A stretch of DNA of 59,231 nt from Pseudomonadota bacterium (GTDB lineage: Bacteria; Pseudomonadota; Gammaproteobacteria; Steroidobacterales; Steroidobacteraceae): positions 1-59,231 of the forward strand of contig JAEZFW010000018.1 in assembly GCA_023417315.1 (NCBI GenBank), given 5' to 3'. Each line of letters starts with the position of its first letter. The first letter of the stretch is position 1. The translations under genes were made by a program, and so were the position numbers. The notes under the pieces were generated by a model. It was given only the letters and a program-made list of their open reading frames with translations. It searched no databases and had not been told where the DNA came from. Below are positions 1 to 6,897 of the stretch, one piece after another.

Positions 1-128
1 CGATTGCAGCGGCCCACTGGCCACTGGCTTCTGGCCAGCAATCGGAGAGCTGCAGATAGATTAGATGGGGCTGCCCGAGGTGCCTTCCACTCTCGCCAGC
101 TCGCTCATGGCCAGTTGGCCAGTTGGCC
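1..128. repeat. Array A: CCAGT-type tandem-unit inverted repeat at the 3' end of the kinase gene
   Basis: Two blocks of related 7-8 bp units face each other. Block 1 (11-37) reads, on the minus strand, as units GGCCAGA, AGCCAGT, GGCCAGT. Block 2 (108-128) is TGGCCAGT twice plus TGGCC on the plus strand. Block 1 is also enclosed by a perfect 7-bp stem, CGATTGC (1-7) with GCAATCG (38-44). Block 2 lies inside the end of the histidine-kinase gene and encodes its residues QRPTGQLAM. The same unit class recurs at 28566-28593 and 55215-55243. A role as terminator is inferred. The left flank is outside the window. Confidence 0.6.
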
Positions 129-2145
129 GCTGCGAGAGCAGCCGATGCAATACTTCCCCCAGCTCCTCCACCGTATTCGGCTTGAGCACGAGCTCATGCA
201 CACCTGCCTGTAAGGCGGCTTCGCGATCGTCGGTGCGTACGTAGCCGGAGGTGAGCACGACTGGAATATGAGGCGCGAGCCTCAACACTTCACGCGCAAA
301 CTCCAGCCCCGACAACTTCGGCATCGACAGGTCGGTCACGACAGCATCGAACCGGCTCGGCTCGCGTCTGAACTCTGCGAGCGCGACGTGCGCGTCGGTG
401 CAGCCCACGACTTCGTAGTCGAGGCGCGTCAACACGCGCGTAATCAGATACACGAGCGACTCTTCATCATCGACGTAGAGGATGCGTTGACCTTGCCCCC
501 GCTGTGCGCTCGGAACGCTTTCCGTCACCATTGCCTCACCGTCGAACACAGGCAGATAAACGTGGAAGGTGCTTCCTGCACCGGCTTTCGTCTCCACATC
601 GATGGCGCCATCGTGTCCCTTGACGATTCCGTGCACGACTGCGAGCCCGAGGCCCGTGCCTTGTCCGCGCGGTTTCGTCGTGAAGAAAGGCTCGAAGATC
701 CGTTCGAGCATCTCGGGTCGGATCCCTGATCCTGCATCGCGTACGGACAAACGGTAGTACTGACCCGGCGGTAGCTCGCCGAGATGCAACGTGCGCGCCG
801 AATCGATGGTTGCAACGTCGAGCTCGATCGAGAGCTCGCCGCCCCGCTCGCTCATTGCATGCGCAGCGTTCGTCGCAAGATTCACGAGCACCTGATGAAT
901 CTGCGCAGGATCGCCGAGCACGATCGGCCGCTCCGGAATGAGCTCTGACATGAGCTTGGTCCGCAGCGCGATGCGGGGACCCAGCGCTGCGCGCAACAGC
1001 GATGTCGACTCCTCGATGATCGAGTGCAGGTCCACGGAAGATCGCGGCGATTCTTCGTGTCGGCTGAACGCGAGAATCTGATTGACGACCGCAGCGGCAC
1101 GCGTGCTCGCCTTTGCGACTTCGGCCAAGGAGATCTGCGCGGGATGATCGGGCGCCAGATCCTCAGTCGCGAGCCGTGTGTTGCCGGAGATCGCGAGCAG
1201 CAGATTATTGAAGTCGTGCGCGATCCCGCCTGCGAGCGTGCCGAGCGACTGCATCTTTTGCGCTTGGCGCAACTGAGACTCGAGCAGCCCGCGTTCCTCC
1301 TCGGCTCGCAAGCGTGCGCTGATATCTATGGCGAACGCGATCACCGCGTCGATCGCACCGCTCGCATCGCGCACGATCGTGTAATGCCAGTGACTTTGAA
1401 CGCGGCTGCCGTCCTTGCGCCGGTTCTCCACTACGAGATTGTCCGCGTGTGGCTGCCCTGCGCGCGCCGCGCGGCGAATGGGTTCGATGGCGCGCAGACC
1501 TTCTGGTGTCGAGGTCAAGTCGTAGATATTTCTGCCGATCGCTTCGCCGGCGGTGTACCCGAACATTCGCTCCGCGGCTGGATTCCAAACGCGCACGCTC
1601 TGTTGCGCATCCCAGACGATGCACGCGAGGGGCGCGCGGTCGATGTAGAGCTGCAGCCGTTGCTCGCTTTCGCGCAGCTGTTCTGCGATCTGCCGACGCT
1701 CATGAATGTCTTCGACCAGTCCCATGAAGAACGGCGAGCTCGTGTGCTGCGGTCGCACGACAAATGCTGTCAACCGCCCCCATACGATCGAGCCGTCTTG
1801 CCGAATGTAGCGCTTGTCGACCTGATACGAAGCGCGTTCGCCTCGCGTCATCTCGCCAAACATCTGCACGTCATGAGGATAGTGATCGGGGTGGGTGACA
1901 CGTCGCGCCGAACGCCCGATGAGCTCGCCCTTCTCGTATCCCAAGAATCGCTCGTATGCCCGGTTCGTGCGCACGAAGCGGCCGATCTCATCGGTGATGA
2001 CGATCCCGAGCGCGGCATTCTCGAAGATCGTGTCGAACTCGGCGGCGAGCCGACCGATGTCCTCGGCCGATCTCGATGTCTTGTCTCGATCGCGCTTCAG
2101 CGACAGCCGTTCCAACCAGTAGCGCGGGCGAAAACGTTCACGCAT
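61..2145 (-). CDS. PAS-domain hybrid sensor histidine kinase with C-terminal receiver
   Basis: Probable sensory kinase of 694 residues with no membrane segment, so probably cytoplasmic. Order: a short basic N-terminus, PAS 1 (about 35-150), PAS 2 (about 165-285), a HisKA helix with phospho-acceptor His near 310 in GGIAHDFNNLL, an HATPase_c domain with N-box and DAGSGI and GTGLGL loops, then a receiver domain with the acidic pair DDEE and phospho-Asp in VTDLSMP. The AHDFNN H-box is typical of hybrid kinases that phosphorylate their own or a separate receiver. The ATG at 2145 gives an 8-bp overlap with the LysR gene upstream and is preferred to the ATG at 2169, which would overlap by 32 bp. The last residues are encoded by repeat array A. 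Ligand and partner are unknown. Confidence 0.9.
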   Translation of the reverse strand: MRERFRPRYWLERLSLKRDRDKTSRSAEDIGRLAAEFDTIFENAALGIVITDEIGRFVRTNRAYERFLGYEKGELIGRSARRVTHPDHYPHDVQMFGEMTRGERASYQVDKRYIRQDGSIVWGRLTAFVVRPQHTSSPFFMGLVEDIHERRQIAEQLRESEQRLQLYIDRAPLACIVWDAQQSVRVWNPAAERMFGYTAGEAIGRNIYDLTSTPEGLRAIEPIRRAARAGQPHADNLVVENRRKDGSRVQSHWHYTIVRDASGAIDAVIAFAIDISARLRAEEERGLLESQLRQAQKMQSLGTLAGGIAHDFNNLLLAISGNTRLATEDLAPDHPAQISLAEVAKASTRAAAVVNQILAFSRHEESPRSSVDLHSIIEESTSLLRAALGPRIALRTKLMSELIPERPIVLGDPAQIHQVLVNLATNAAHAMSERGGELSIELDVATIDSARTLHLGELPPGQYYRLSVRDAGSGIRPEMLERIFEPFFTTKPRGQGTGLGLAVVHGIVKGHDGAIDVETKAGAGSTFHVYLPVFDGEAMVTESVPSAQRGQGQRILYVDDEESLVYLITRVLTRLDYEVVGCTDAHVALAEFRREPSRFDAVVTDLSMPKLSGLEFAREVLRLAPHIPVVLTSGYVRTDDREAALQAGVHELVLKPNTVEELGEVLHRLLSQRPTGQLAMSELARVEGTSGSPI

Positions 2146-3019
2146 TCCAGCGCTCGCGACACAGCGCAACGAAGCGCAGGCCTGCTTGAGAAAGCGGTTG
2201 ATGACGCAAGTAGTACACGCCGACCTGACGCTCGATGCTCGAGAAGGGCAGCCCTTCGATGGGCACCAGCTCCTTTGGTATGTCGGTCACGAGATCCGAA
2301 ACGTACGTGACACCTTTGCCCTCCGCGACCAGGGATAACCGCAGCTGCATATGACTGACCTCCCAGACGGAAGCGAACGCATTGCGCAGCCGGCTCGCGC
2401 GGGGGCGGCGGGGCGAATCGTCGAGATAGGACGTCACCAGAGGGAGCGTTCTCAACGTGGCGAGCGCATCGCGTTGCAGCGCCTCACGCGCCGGGTGGTC
2501 GCGTGAAATCATGAGGCGCCTGGTCTCGGCAAAGCACGAATGAAACGCGAAATACTCGGGCATTGCATGCTGCAGCGGTCCAAAGCCCAGTTCCCATCGT
2601 CCGTCCGAGACGCCTGAGACGATCTCGCGACTGGGCGCGACGACGACCTTGAAGCGCGTCTGCGGATTGCGCTCTGAGAATTCTTTCAAAAGGGACATGC
2701 CGTAGCGCGCGTTCGAGGCCGGCGAGATCGCAAGAGAAAGAATCGACAGGGCACCGGACTTGATCTGGGAAATGTCAGCGAGCGCTTCGCGCTCCTCGTG
2801 CATGACCGTTTCGGCAAATCGCAACAGCCGAATTCCGGCTTCCGTGAGCTGCGGCGGATTGCCGCGGCGAAGCAACACCGCACCCAACCGATGCTCCAGA
2901 TTCGCGATCGCCTGGCTCACGGCGGATTGCGACAGCTCCAGCCGCTCGGCCGCGCGACTGAACCCGCCGGCTTCTACGACCGCGTGAAAACAGCGAATTT
3001 CATTACGTTCAATTTGCAT
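2138..3019 (-). CDS. LysR-family transcriptional regulator
   Basis: A 293-residue LysR-type regulator. The N-terminal 60 residues form the winged helix-turn-helix (EAGGFSRAAERLELSQSAVSQAIANLE is the recognisable region, residues about 14-40), followed by a substrate-binding domain of two Rossmann-like lobes. It is read before, and overlaps by 8 bp, the hybrid kinase gene, so the two are probably co-transcribed. It is divergent from the citrate-synthase-family gene with a 124-bp gap, the classic arrangement in which a LysR protein controls its own and the divergent gene. Control of the citrate synthase gene is therefore inferred, and the inducer cannot be told from sequence. Confidence 0.9.
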   Translation of the reverse strand: MQIERNEIRCFHAVVEAGGFSRAAERLELSQSAVSQAIANLEHRLGAVLLRRGNPPQLTEAGIRLLRFAETVMHEEREALADISQIKSGALSILSLAISPASNARYGMSLLKEFSERNPQTRFKVVVAPSREIVSGVSDGRWELGFGPLQHAMPEYFAFHSCFAETRRLMISRDHPAREALQRDALATLRTLPLVTSYLDDSPRRPRASRLRNAFASVWEVSHMQLRLSLVAEGKGVTYVSDLVTDIPKELVPIEGLPFSSIERQVGVYYLRHQPLSQAGLRFVALCRERWNA

Positions 3020-3143
3020 TGAGCAAGAGGCGTTTCAGAACTCTAGATCAGGCGAACGAGACATGGGCCACGCCATCATCCCTACTGATAGCCGCATCGA
3101 TCAGACGGGGTCGTAAGCTCGACTGCGCGAGCGATAACGTAGC
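3020..3143. promoter_or_regulatory. Divergent control region between lysR and citrate-synthase gene
   Basis: A 124-bp gap separates the two divergent starts and must hold both promoters and the expected LysR operator. I see no convincing -35/-10 pair and no clear Shine-Dalgarno sequence before either candidate citrate synthase start (GTG 3144, ATG 3192). The assignment rests on gene arrangement only. Confidence 0.35.
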
Positions 3144-4307
3144 GTGGAGCCCACGATTCTGACTACCCCCGACCCGCGAGTCACGACCCTTATGAATCAA
3201 GTCCACAAAGGCCTCGAAGGCGTCATCGCCGATACAACATCGATTTCACTCGTGGACGGCGAAGCTGGGCGCTTGTACTACCGCGGTTACCCGGTAGAAG
3301 GCCTCGTCAAGCACCCGTTCGCAGCGATCGTGAATCTGATCGTCGCGGGTGAGCTTCCGAATGCGCGACGACTGGCCGAGGTCGAGGAATTCTTGTGGCA
3401 CGCCGGACGCCTGCCGCCCGAAACGGCGCATTCGTTGCGCGAGCTCGCACGACACGGCGCTCATCCGATGGCCACCTTGCAGGCAATGCTGCCCTTGCTG
3501 GGTTTCGAGCCGCCTGATGTGCGCCTCGGCGATTCGGCAGATGAACATGAAGGCCTCGTGATCGCAGCGCGACTACCCGCAGCCATCGCGCTGATCCTCG
3601 CCGCGCTCGAAGACCATCCCGAACATCCCTATCCGTCCTCGCGCCGCTACGGCGAACGCTTCCTGATGCTCATGCATGGTCGCACGCCCACTCCAGAGGA
3701 AGTCGACGCGTTCGAGTGTATGCAGATCCTGCAGCTCGATCACGGATTCAATGCGAGTACGTTCACTGCGCGCGTGGTCACTTCCACGCTCGCACCGATG
3801 TCATCCGCGCTCTCCGCCGCGATGGGCGCATTGTACGGTCCGCTCCACGGCGCGGCCGACCAGGGGGCGTTGGAGATGGCGCTCGAGGTCAGTGAGGCGG
3901 AGGCAGCCGGTGAGTTCGTGGCGCAATGCTTGCGTACGAGTCGTCGCGTACTCGGCATGGGGCATCGCGAGTATCGAGTGGTCGATCCCCGAGCGAAGAT
4001 CATGAAGGCGATGGCGCGCAAGATCGCAACGACGCCCGAGCATCAGAGAATTTACGAAGTGTTGAGCGCGGTCGAAGCTGCCTTCGTCGAACAGACGGCG
4101 GCGAAGCGACGCGCATTACGCGCGAACATGGAGTTCTACAAAGGCGTCGTGTTCCTGGCGCTAGGCATTCCGAAGGAGCTCTTCACCGCGACGTTCGCGG
4201 CATCTCGCATCTTTGGCTGGGTGGCTCATAGCGTCGAACAGCGGAAGGACAACCGCATCATTCGGCCTGCCGCGCTGTACGTCGGGCCTCCTGCGCGTGC
4301 CGACTGA
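3144..4307 (+). CDS. Citrate synthase / 2-methylcitrate synthase family protein
   Basis: A 387-residue member of the citrate synthase family, which condenses acyl-CoA with oxaloacetate. Substrate-binding and catalytic regions are visible: DHGFNASTF, GPLHGAADQGA (standard GPLHGGAN) and GMGHREYRVVDPRA. The segment that normally reads NVDFYSG and holds the catalytic Asp reads NMEFYKG here, so Asp is replaced by Glu. The annotated start is GTG 3144. An in-frame ATG at 3192 (MNQVHKGLEG) gives 371 residues and is equally plausible. The gene is divergent from a LysR regulator, unlike a housekeeping gltA. With the altered active-site segments, its exact substrate is uncertain. It could be a specialised paralogue. 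Array B begins 4 bp after the stop. Confidence 0.8.
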   Translation: MEPTILTTPDPRVTTLMNQVHKGLEGVIADTTSISLVDGEAGRLYYRGYPVEGLVKHPFAAIVNLIVAGELPNARRLAEVEEFLWHAGRLPPETAHSLRELARHGAHPMATLQAMLPLLGFEPPDVRLGDSADEHEGLVIAARLPAAIALILAALEDHPEHPYPSSRRYGERFLMLMHGRTPTPEEVDAFECMQILQLDHGFNASTFTARVVTSTLAPMSSALSAAMGALYGPLHGAADQGALEMALEVSEAEAAGEFVAQCLRTSRRVLGMGHREYRVVDPRAKIMKAMARKIATTPEHQRIYEVLSAVEAAFVEQTAAKRRALRANMEFYKGVVFLALGIPKELFTATFAASRIFGWVAHSVEQRKDNRIIRPAALYVGPPARAD

Positions 4308-4310
4308 GCC

Positions 4311-4427
4311 AAGTGACGAGGTGACAAAGTGACGGAATGACGAAGTCAGAGCTCAATCGCCGACTCGACGGAGCATTCCTTCCGAATTCTGACTTCGTCA
4401 CTCCGTCACCTCGTCACTCCGTCACTT
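4311..4427. repeat. Array B: GTGACGA-type inverted octamer array
   Basis: Left arm 4311-4350 and right arm 4388-4427 are each exactly 40 nt, five octamers of the form RRGTGACR ending in AAGTCAGA on the loop side. They are reverse complements at 35 of 40 positions. The 37-nt spacer is 4351-4387. The array starts 4 bp after the citrate-synthase-family stop and ends 5 bp before the -35 element of the ilv leader, so it separates two co-directional transcription units and probably forms a long hairpin. No strong T-run follows either arm. Confidence 0.85.
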
Positions 4428-4432
4428 CGCGC

Positions 4433-4462
4433 TTGCATACCCATCGCTGCCGCCTCTATAGT
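4433..4462 (+). promoter_or_regulatory. Predicted promoter of the ilvB leader
   Basis: TTGCAT (4433-4438) and TATAGT (4457-4462) are separated by 18 bp and resemble a sigma-70 promoter. The expected transcription start falls at about 4468-4470, that is, at or next to the leader-peptide ATG (4469). The leader may therefore be translated from a leaderless or nearly leaderless transcript. No Shine-Dalgarno sequence precedes that ATG. This is a prediction from sequence only. Confidence 0.6.
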
Positions 4463-4468
4463 CCTAAC

Positions 4469-4552
4469 ATGCAAGCCGAACTCCGCACCAGTTTCCGATC
4501 TGCGATCGTCGTAGTCGCCCTGGTCGTCGTCGTCGTACAAACGACGCCGTAG
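4469..4552 (+). CDS. ivbL: ilvB operon leader peptide (IvbL-like, valine-rich)
   Basis: A 27-residue peptide whose core is IVVVALVVVVVQTTP: eight Val and one Leu in an eleven-residue stretch. From memory, E. coli IvbL has the same layout, a Val run, one interruption, a second Val run and a Pro at the C-terminus. The stop codon (4550-4552) lies inside the proposed antiterminator arm and is followed 24 bp later by a strong terminator and then ilvB. Stalling at Val/Leu codons when charged tRNA is scarce would allow read-through into ilvB. The function is regulatory. The peptide itself is not expected to act. Confidence 0.9.
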   Translation: MQAELRTSFRSAIVVVALVVVVVQTTP

Positions 4553-4587
4553 GGGAGCTTGCAACGAATAAACAAACCCCCTCCGGC
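4546..4587 (+). promoter_or_regulatory. Antiterminator hairpin of the ilvB attenuator
   Basis: GCCGTAGGGG (4546-4555) can pair with CCCCTCCGGC (4578-4587) at nine of ten positions. The 3' half is also the 5' half of the terminator stem, so the two structures exclude each other. The 5' half overlaps the leader-peptide stop codon. A ribosome that reaches the stop would mask it and let the terminator form, while a ribosome stalled in the Val codons would leave it free. Confidence 0.75.
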
Positions 4588-4607
4588 GTGAGCCGGCGGG
4601 GGTTTTT
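4577..4607 (+). terminator. Rho-independent attenuator before ilvB
   Basis: Stem CCCCC-T-CCGGC (4577-4587) with GCCGG-C-GGGGG (4592-4602), loop GTGA, one T-C mismatch, followed by TTTTT (4603-4607). It is a strong intrinsic terminator placed between the Val-rich leader peptide and the ilvB start, 50 bp before the ilvB ATG. Confidence 0.9.
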
Positions 4608-4657
4608 CTTTATCTGCGCCGGTCATGTCGAAGGGCTCCAAGCAAAAGGAAGCTCTC

Positions 4658-6373
4658 ATGCAAACGACTGGCGCCGAGCTGATCGTCAAACTTCTCGAAG
4701 ACCAAGGTATTCGCCTCGTCGCGGGCATTCCCGGCGGCGCGATCCTGCCCTTGTACGCGGCGCTCGCAAGATCGCGTTCGATTCGCCATGTTCTTGCGCG
4801 GCACGAACAAGCTGCCGGTTTCATCGCGCAGGGCATGGCCCGTGTGACCGGCAAAGCCGCGGTGTGCATGGTGACCTCTGGGCCGGGCGTCACGAATCTC
4901 GTGACTGCCATCGCGGACGCGAAGCTCGACTCGATCCCACTCGTGTGTATCGCCGGTCAAGTACCCATTGCGATGATCGGCACGGATGCGTTTCAGGAAG
5001 TTGCAACGCTCGACATCGTCCGAGCGATCACGAAGCGTAGCTATTTCGTACGCCGCGCCGAGGAGCTTCCAGATATTTTCGCTGAGGCGTTTCACGTCGC
5101 GCAGAGCGGCCGGCCCGGTCCCGTTTTGATCGACATCCCAAAGGATGTGCAGACGCAGCCGCTCGCGCTCTCGCCTCGCATGTACCCGCCGGCGATACCA
5201 TCGATTCGCGCAAGCGAGGTCGAGAACTCCTCTGCTTATGACAGAGCGACCGATCTACTCGCGACTGCCGAACGTCCAGTTCTGTATGTCGGAGGAGGCA
5301 TCGTCAAAGCACGCGCACACCGCCTGCTTCGCGAGCTTGCGGAGCTCACGGAAACCCCCACTACGACGACGTTGATGGGATTGGGCGCATTACCGTCCCA
5401 TCACCCTTTGAACATCGGGATGCTGGGCATGCACGGCGCACGCTACACGAACTGCATTCTCGATGAATGCGACCTGTTGCTCGCGATCGGCGCTCGCTTC
5501 GATGATCGAGCCGTCGGCAAGGCCGCTGTGTTCGCTGCGCAGGCGAAGATCGTTCACATCGACATCGACGCTCGCGAGTTTGGCAAAATCAAATCGCCCG
5601 TGCTGGCGATTCATGCGGATGCCCGTTCCGCGTTGCAAGCGCTCCTCAGCCGCGCGCGGCGGACCGAACGTCGAGCGTGGTTGGCGCGCGTGCATGAGCT
5701 CAAGAGAATGCATCCGCTCATGATCAAAGATGCAGAAACGGTTTGCTCGCCGTATGGCATCGTGAGCGCAGTCGCGAAGTTTGCTCCTGCCGAGTGCATC
5801 GTCACCACAGACGTAGGTCAACATCAAATGTGGGTCGCACAAGCGTTTCCGTTCAGCGATCCGCATCGCTGGCTGACCTCCGGCGGTTTGGGCACGATGG
5901 GTTTCGGACTACCGGCAGCAATCGGCGCAGCGCTTGCGTCACCTCACGCGACGACGGTGTGCTTCACCGGCGATGGCAGCTTACTCATGAACATCCAAGA
6001 GCTCGCAACCGTCGCGGAGCTCGATCTGAACGTGAAGATCATCGTGATGGACAATGCGGCTCTCGGACTGGTGAAGCAACAGCAGAGACTTTTCTACGAG
6101 CGACGCGAGATCGCCTCGACGTTCGTGAAGCCGACGGATTTCGCACAGGTGGCGCGCGCATTCGGCATCGCGAGCTGGGATCTGCAGGGCACATCGAACC
6201 CGCAGCGCACACTCCGGGAGGCATTACATACGCGTGGCCCTACCTTGGTGCGAGTACCTATCGCGGCGGAAGAGCTGGCATTACCCATGGTTCCACCAGG
6301 GCGTGCGAATCACGAAGCATTGGATTACGAGGATGTTTGTTCGACACAGATTGGAGAAGAACGATGCAGTTGA
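4658..6373 (+). CDS. ilvB: Acetolactate synthase I-type large (catalytic) subunit
   Basis: ThDP-dependent acetohydroxyacid synthase: condenses pyruvate with pyruvate or 2-oxobutyrate, the first common step of branched-chain amino acid synthesis. 571 residues, close to E. coli IlvB. Visible are the ThDP-activating Glu in RHEQAAGFIAQGMARV, the central-domain motif LGARFDDRA, and the ThDP/Mg motif GDGSLLMN..N. The ATG at 4658 is chosen because AAAAGGAAG (4644-4652) precedes it. An ATG at 4625 is in frame but lacks such a site and lies right after the attenuator. Expression is governed by the upstream attenuator. No ilvN/ilvM-type ACT subunit follows. The next gene, overlapping by 10 bp, is csaA. 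The regulatory subunit must be elsewhere or absent. Confidence 0.93.
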   Translation: MQTTGAELIVKLLEDQGIRLVAGIPGGAILPLYAALARSRSIRHVLARHEQAAGFIAQGMARVTGKAAVCMVTSGPGVTNLVTAIADAKLDSIPLVCIAGQVPIAMIGTDAFQEVATLDIVRAITKRSYFVRRAEELPDIFAEAFHVAQSGRPGPVLIDIPKDVQTQPLALSPRMYPPAIPSIRASEVENSSAYDRATDLLATAERPVLYVGGGIVKARAHRLLRELAELTETPTTTTLMGLGALPSHHPLNIGMLGMHGARYTNCILDECDLLLAIGARFDDRAVGKAAVFAAQAKIVHIDIDAREFGKIKSPVLAIHADARSALQALLSRARRTERRAWLARVHELKRMHPLMIKDAETVCSPYGIVSAVAKFAPAECIVTTDVGQHQMWVAQAFPFSDPHRWLTSGGLGTMGFGLPAAIGAALASPHATTVCFTGDGSLLMNIQELATVAELDLNVKIIVMDNAALGLVKQQQRLFYERREIASTFVKPTDFAQVARAFGIASWDLQGTSNPQRTLREALHTRGPTLVRVPIAAEELALPMVPPGRANHEALDYEDVCSTQIGEERCS

Positions 6374-6702
6374 TCGATTGGCAGGATTTCATCAAAGTGG
6401 AATTGCGCATCGGAACGATCGTGGACGTCATGGACTTTCCAGAAGCGCGCAAGCCCGCCTGGAAGATGCGCATCGACTTCGGACCTGAAATCGGCGAGCG
6501 CGTCTCGAGCGCGCAGATCAAAGCGCTGTATACGAGGGACGAATTGATTGGACGCCAAGTCATGGCGGTCGTGAACTTCCCGCCGAAACAGATAGGGCCG
6601 TTTCAGTCGCAGGTGCTCGTGACAGGATTTCACGACAGCGAAGGACGTGTCGTGCTTGCGGGCCCGGAGCGGCCGGTGCCGAATGGGACCAAGCTTTTGT
6701 AG
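6364..6702 (+). CDS. csaA: CsaA-like tRNA-binding-domain protein (putative export chaperone)
   Basis: A 112-residue protein consisting of a single tRNA_bind OB-fold domain. The motif VELRIGTIVDV near the N-terminus and PVPNGTKLL at the C-terminus are characteristic of CsaA. In Bacillus, CsaA is described as a homodimeric chaperone linked to secretion. The role in gammaproteobacteria is unclear. The ATG at 6364 overlaps the ilvB stop by 10 bp, so translation is probably coupled and transcription would share the valine attenuator. This places it where ilvN normally lies, but it has no ACT-domain features and is not a disguised small subunit. Confidence 0.85.
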   Translation: MQLIDWQDFIKVELRIGTIVDVMDFPEARKPAWKMRIDFGPEIGERVSSAQIKALYTRDELIGRQVMAVVNFPPKQIGPFQSQVLVTGFHDSEGRVVLAGPERPVPNGTKLL

Positions 6703-6723
6703 CTCGCGCATTGCACGGCGAGC

Positions 6724-6897
6724 GACGAGGTGACGAAGTGACGAAGTCAGATCGCGTACCACGGCGGTGACGAAGTCAGACAAGGCCGCGAGCGACATGG
6801 CGATGACGCAGTGACTCTGCACTGTTGTAGCATCGTGGAGGTGCAGTCTCCCTATTTTCTGACTTCGCCACCTCGTCACCTGGTCACTGGGTCACTT
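6724..6897. repeat. Array C: GTGACGA-type inverted octamer array abutting a start codon
   Basis: The right arm 6858-6897 is five octamers (40 nt) from TCTGACTT to GGTCACTT and ends one base before the ATG at 6898. The left arm 6724-6751 carries three clear units, AGGTGACG, AAGTGACG, AAGTCAGA, with degenerate units before it. A second copy GGTGACGAAGTCAGA lies at 6766-6780 and a decayed one around 6802-6819. The spacer also holds a CTGCAC (6817-6822) / GTGCAG (6841-6846) pair. Same unit and closure as array B 2.3 kb away, but a separate, more decayed copy. Confidence 0.8.

Noticed and set aside
1024..2310. Plus-strand frame of 428 codons opposite the hybrid kinase and LysR genes
   Set aside because: No recognisable domain, spans two well-supported opposite genes, and its composition is the mirror of their codons.
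4311..4427. Possible CRISPR array
   Set aside because: Units are 7-8 bp and contiguous without spacers, arms are inverted, and no cas gene is near. The same applies to the other arrays.
5743..6363. Upstream extension of csaA through the ilvB gene in another frame
   Set aside because: CsaA homology begins exactly at ATG 6364. The upstream part has no protein-like character.
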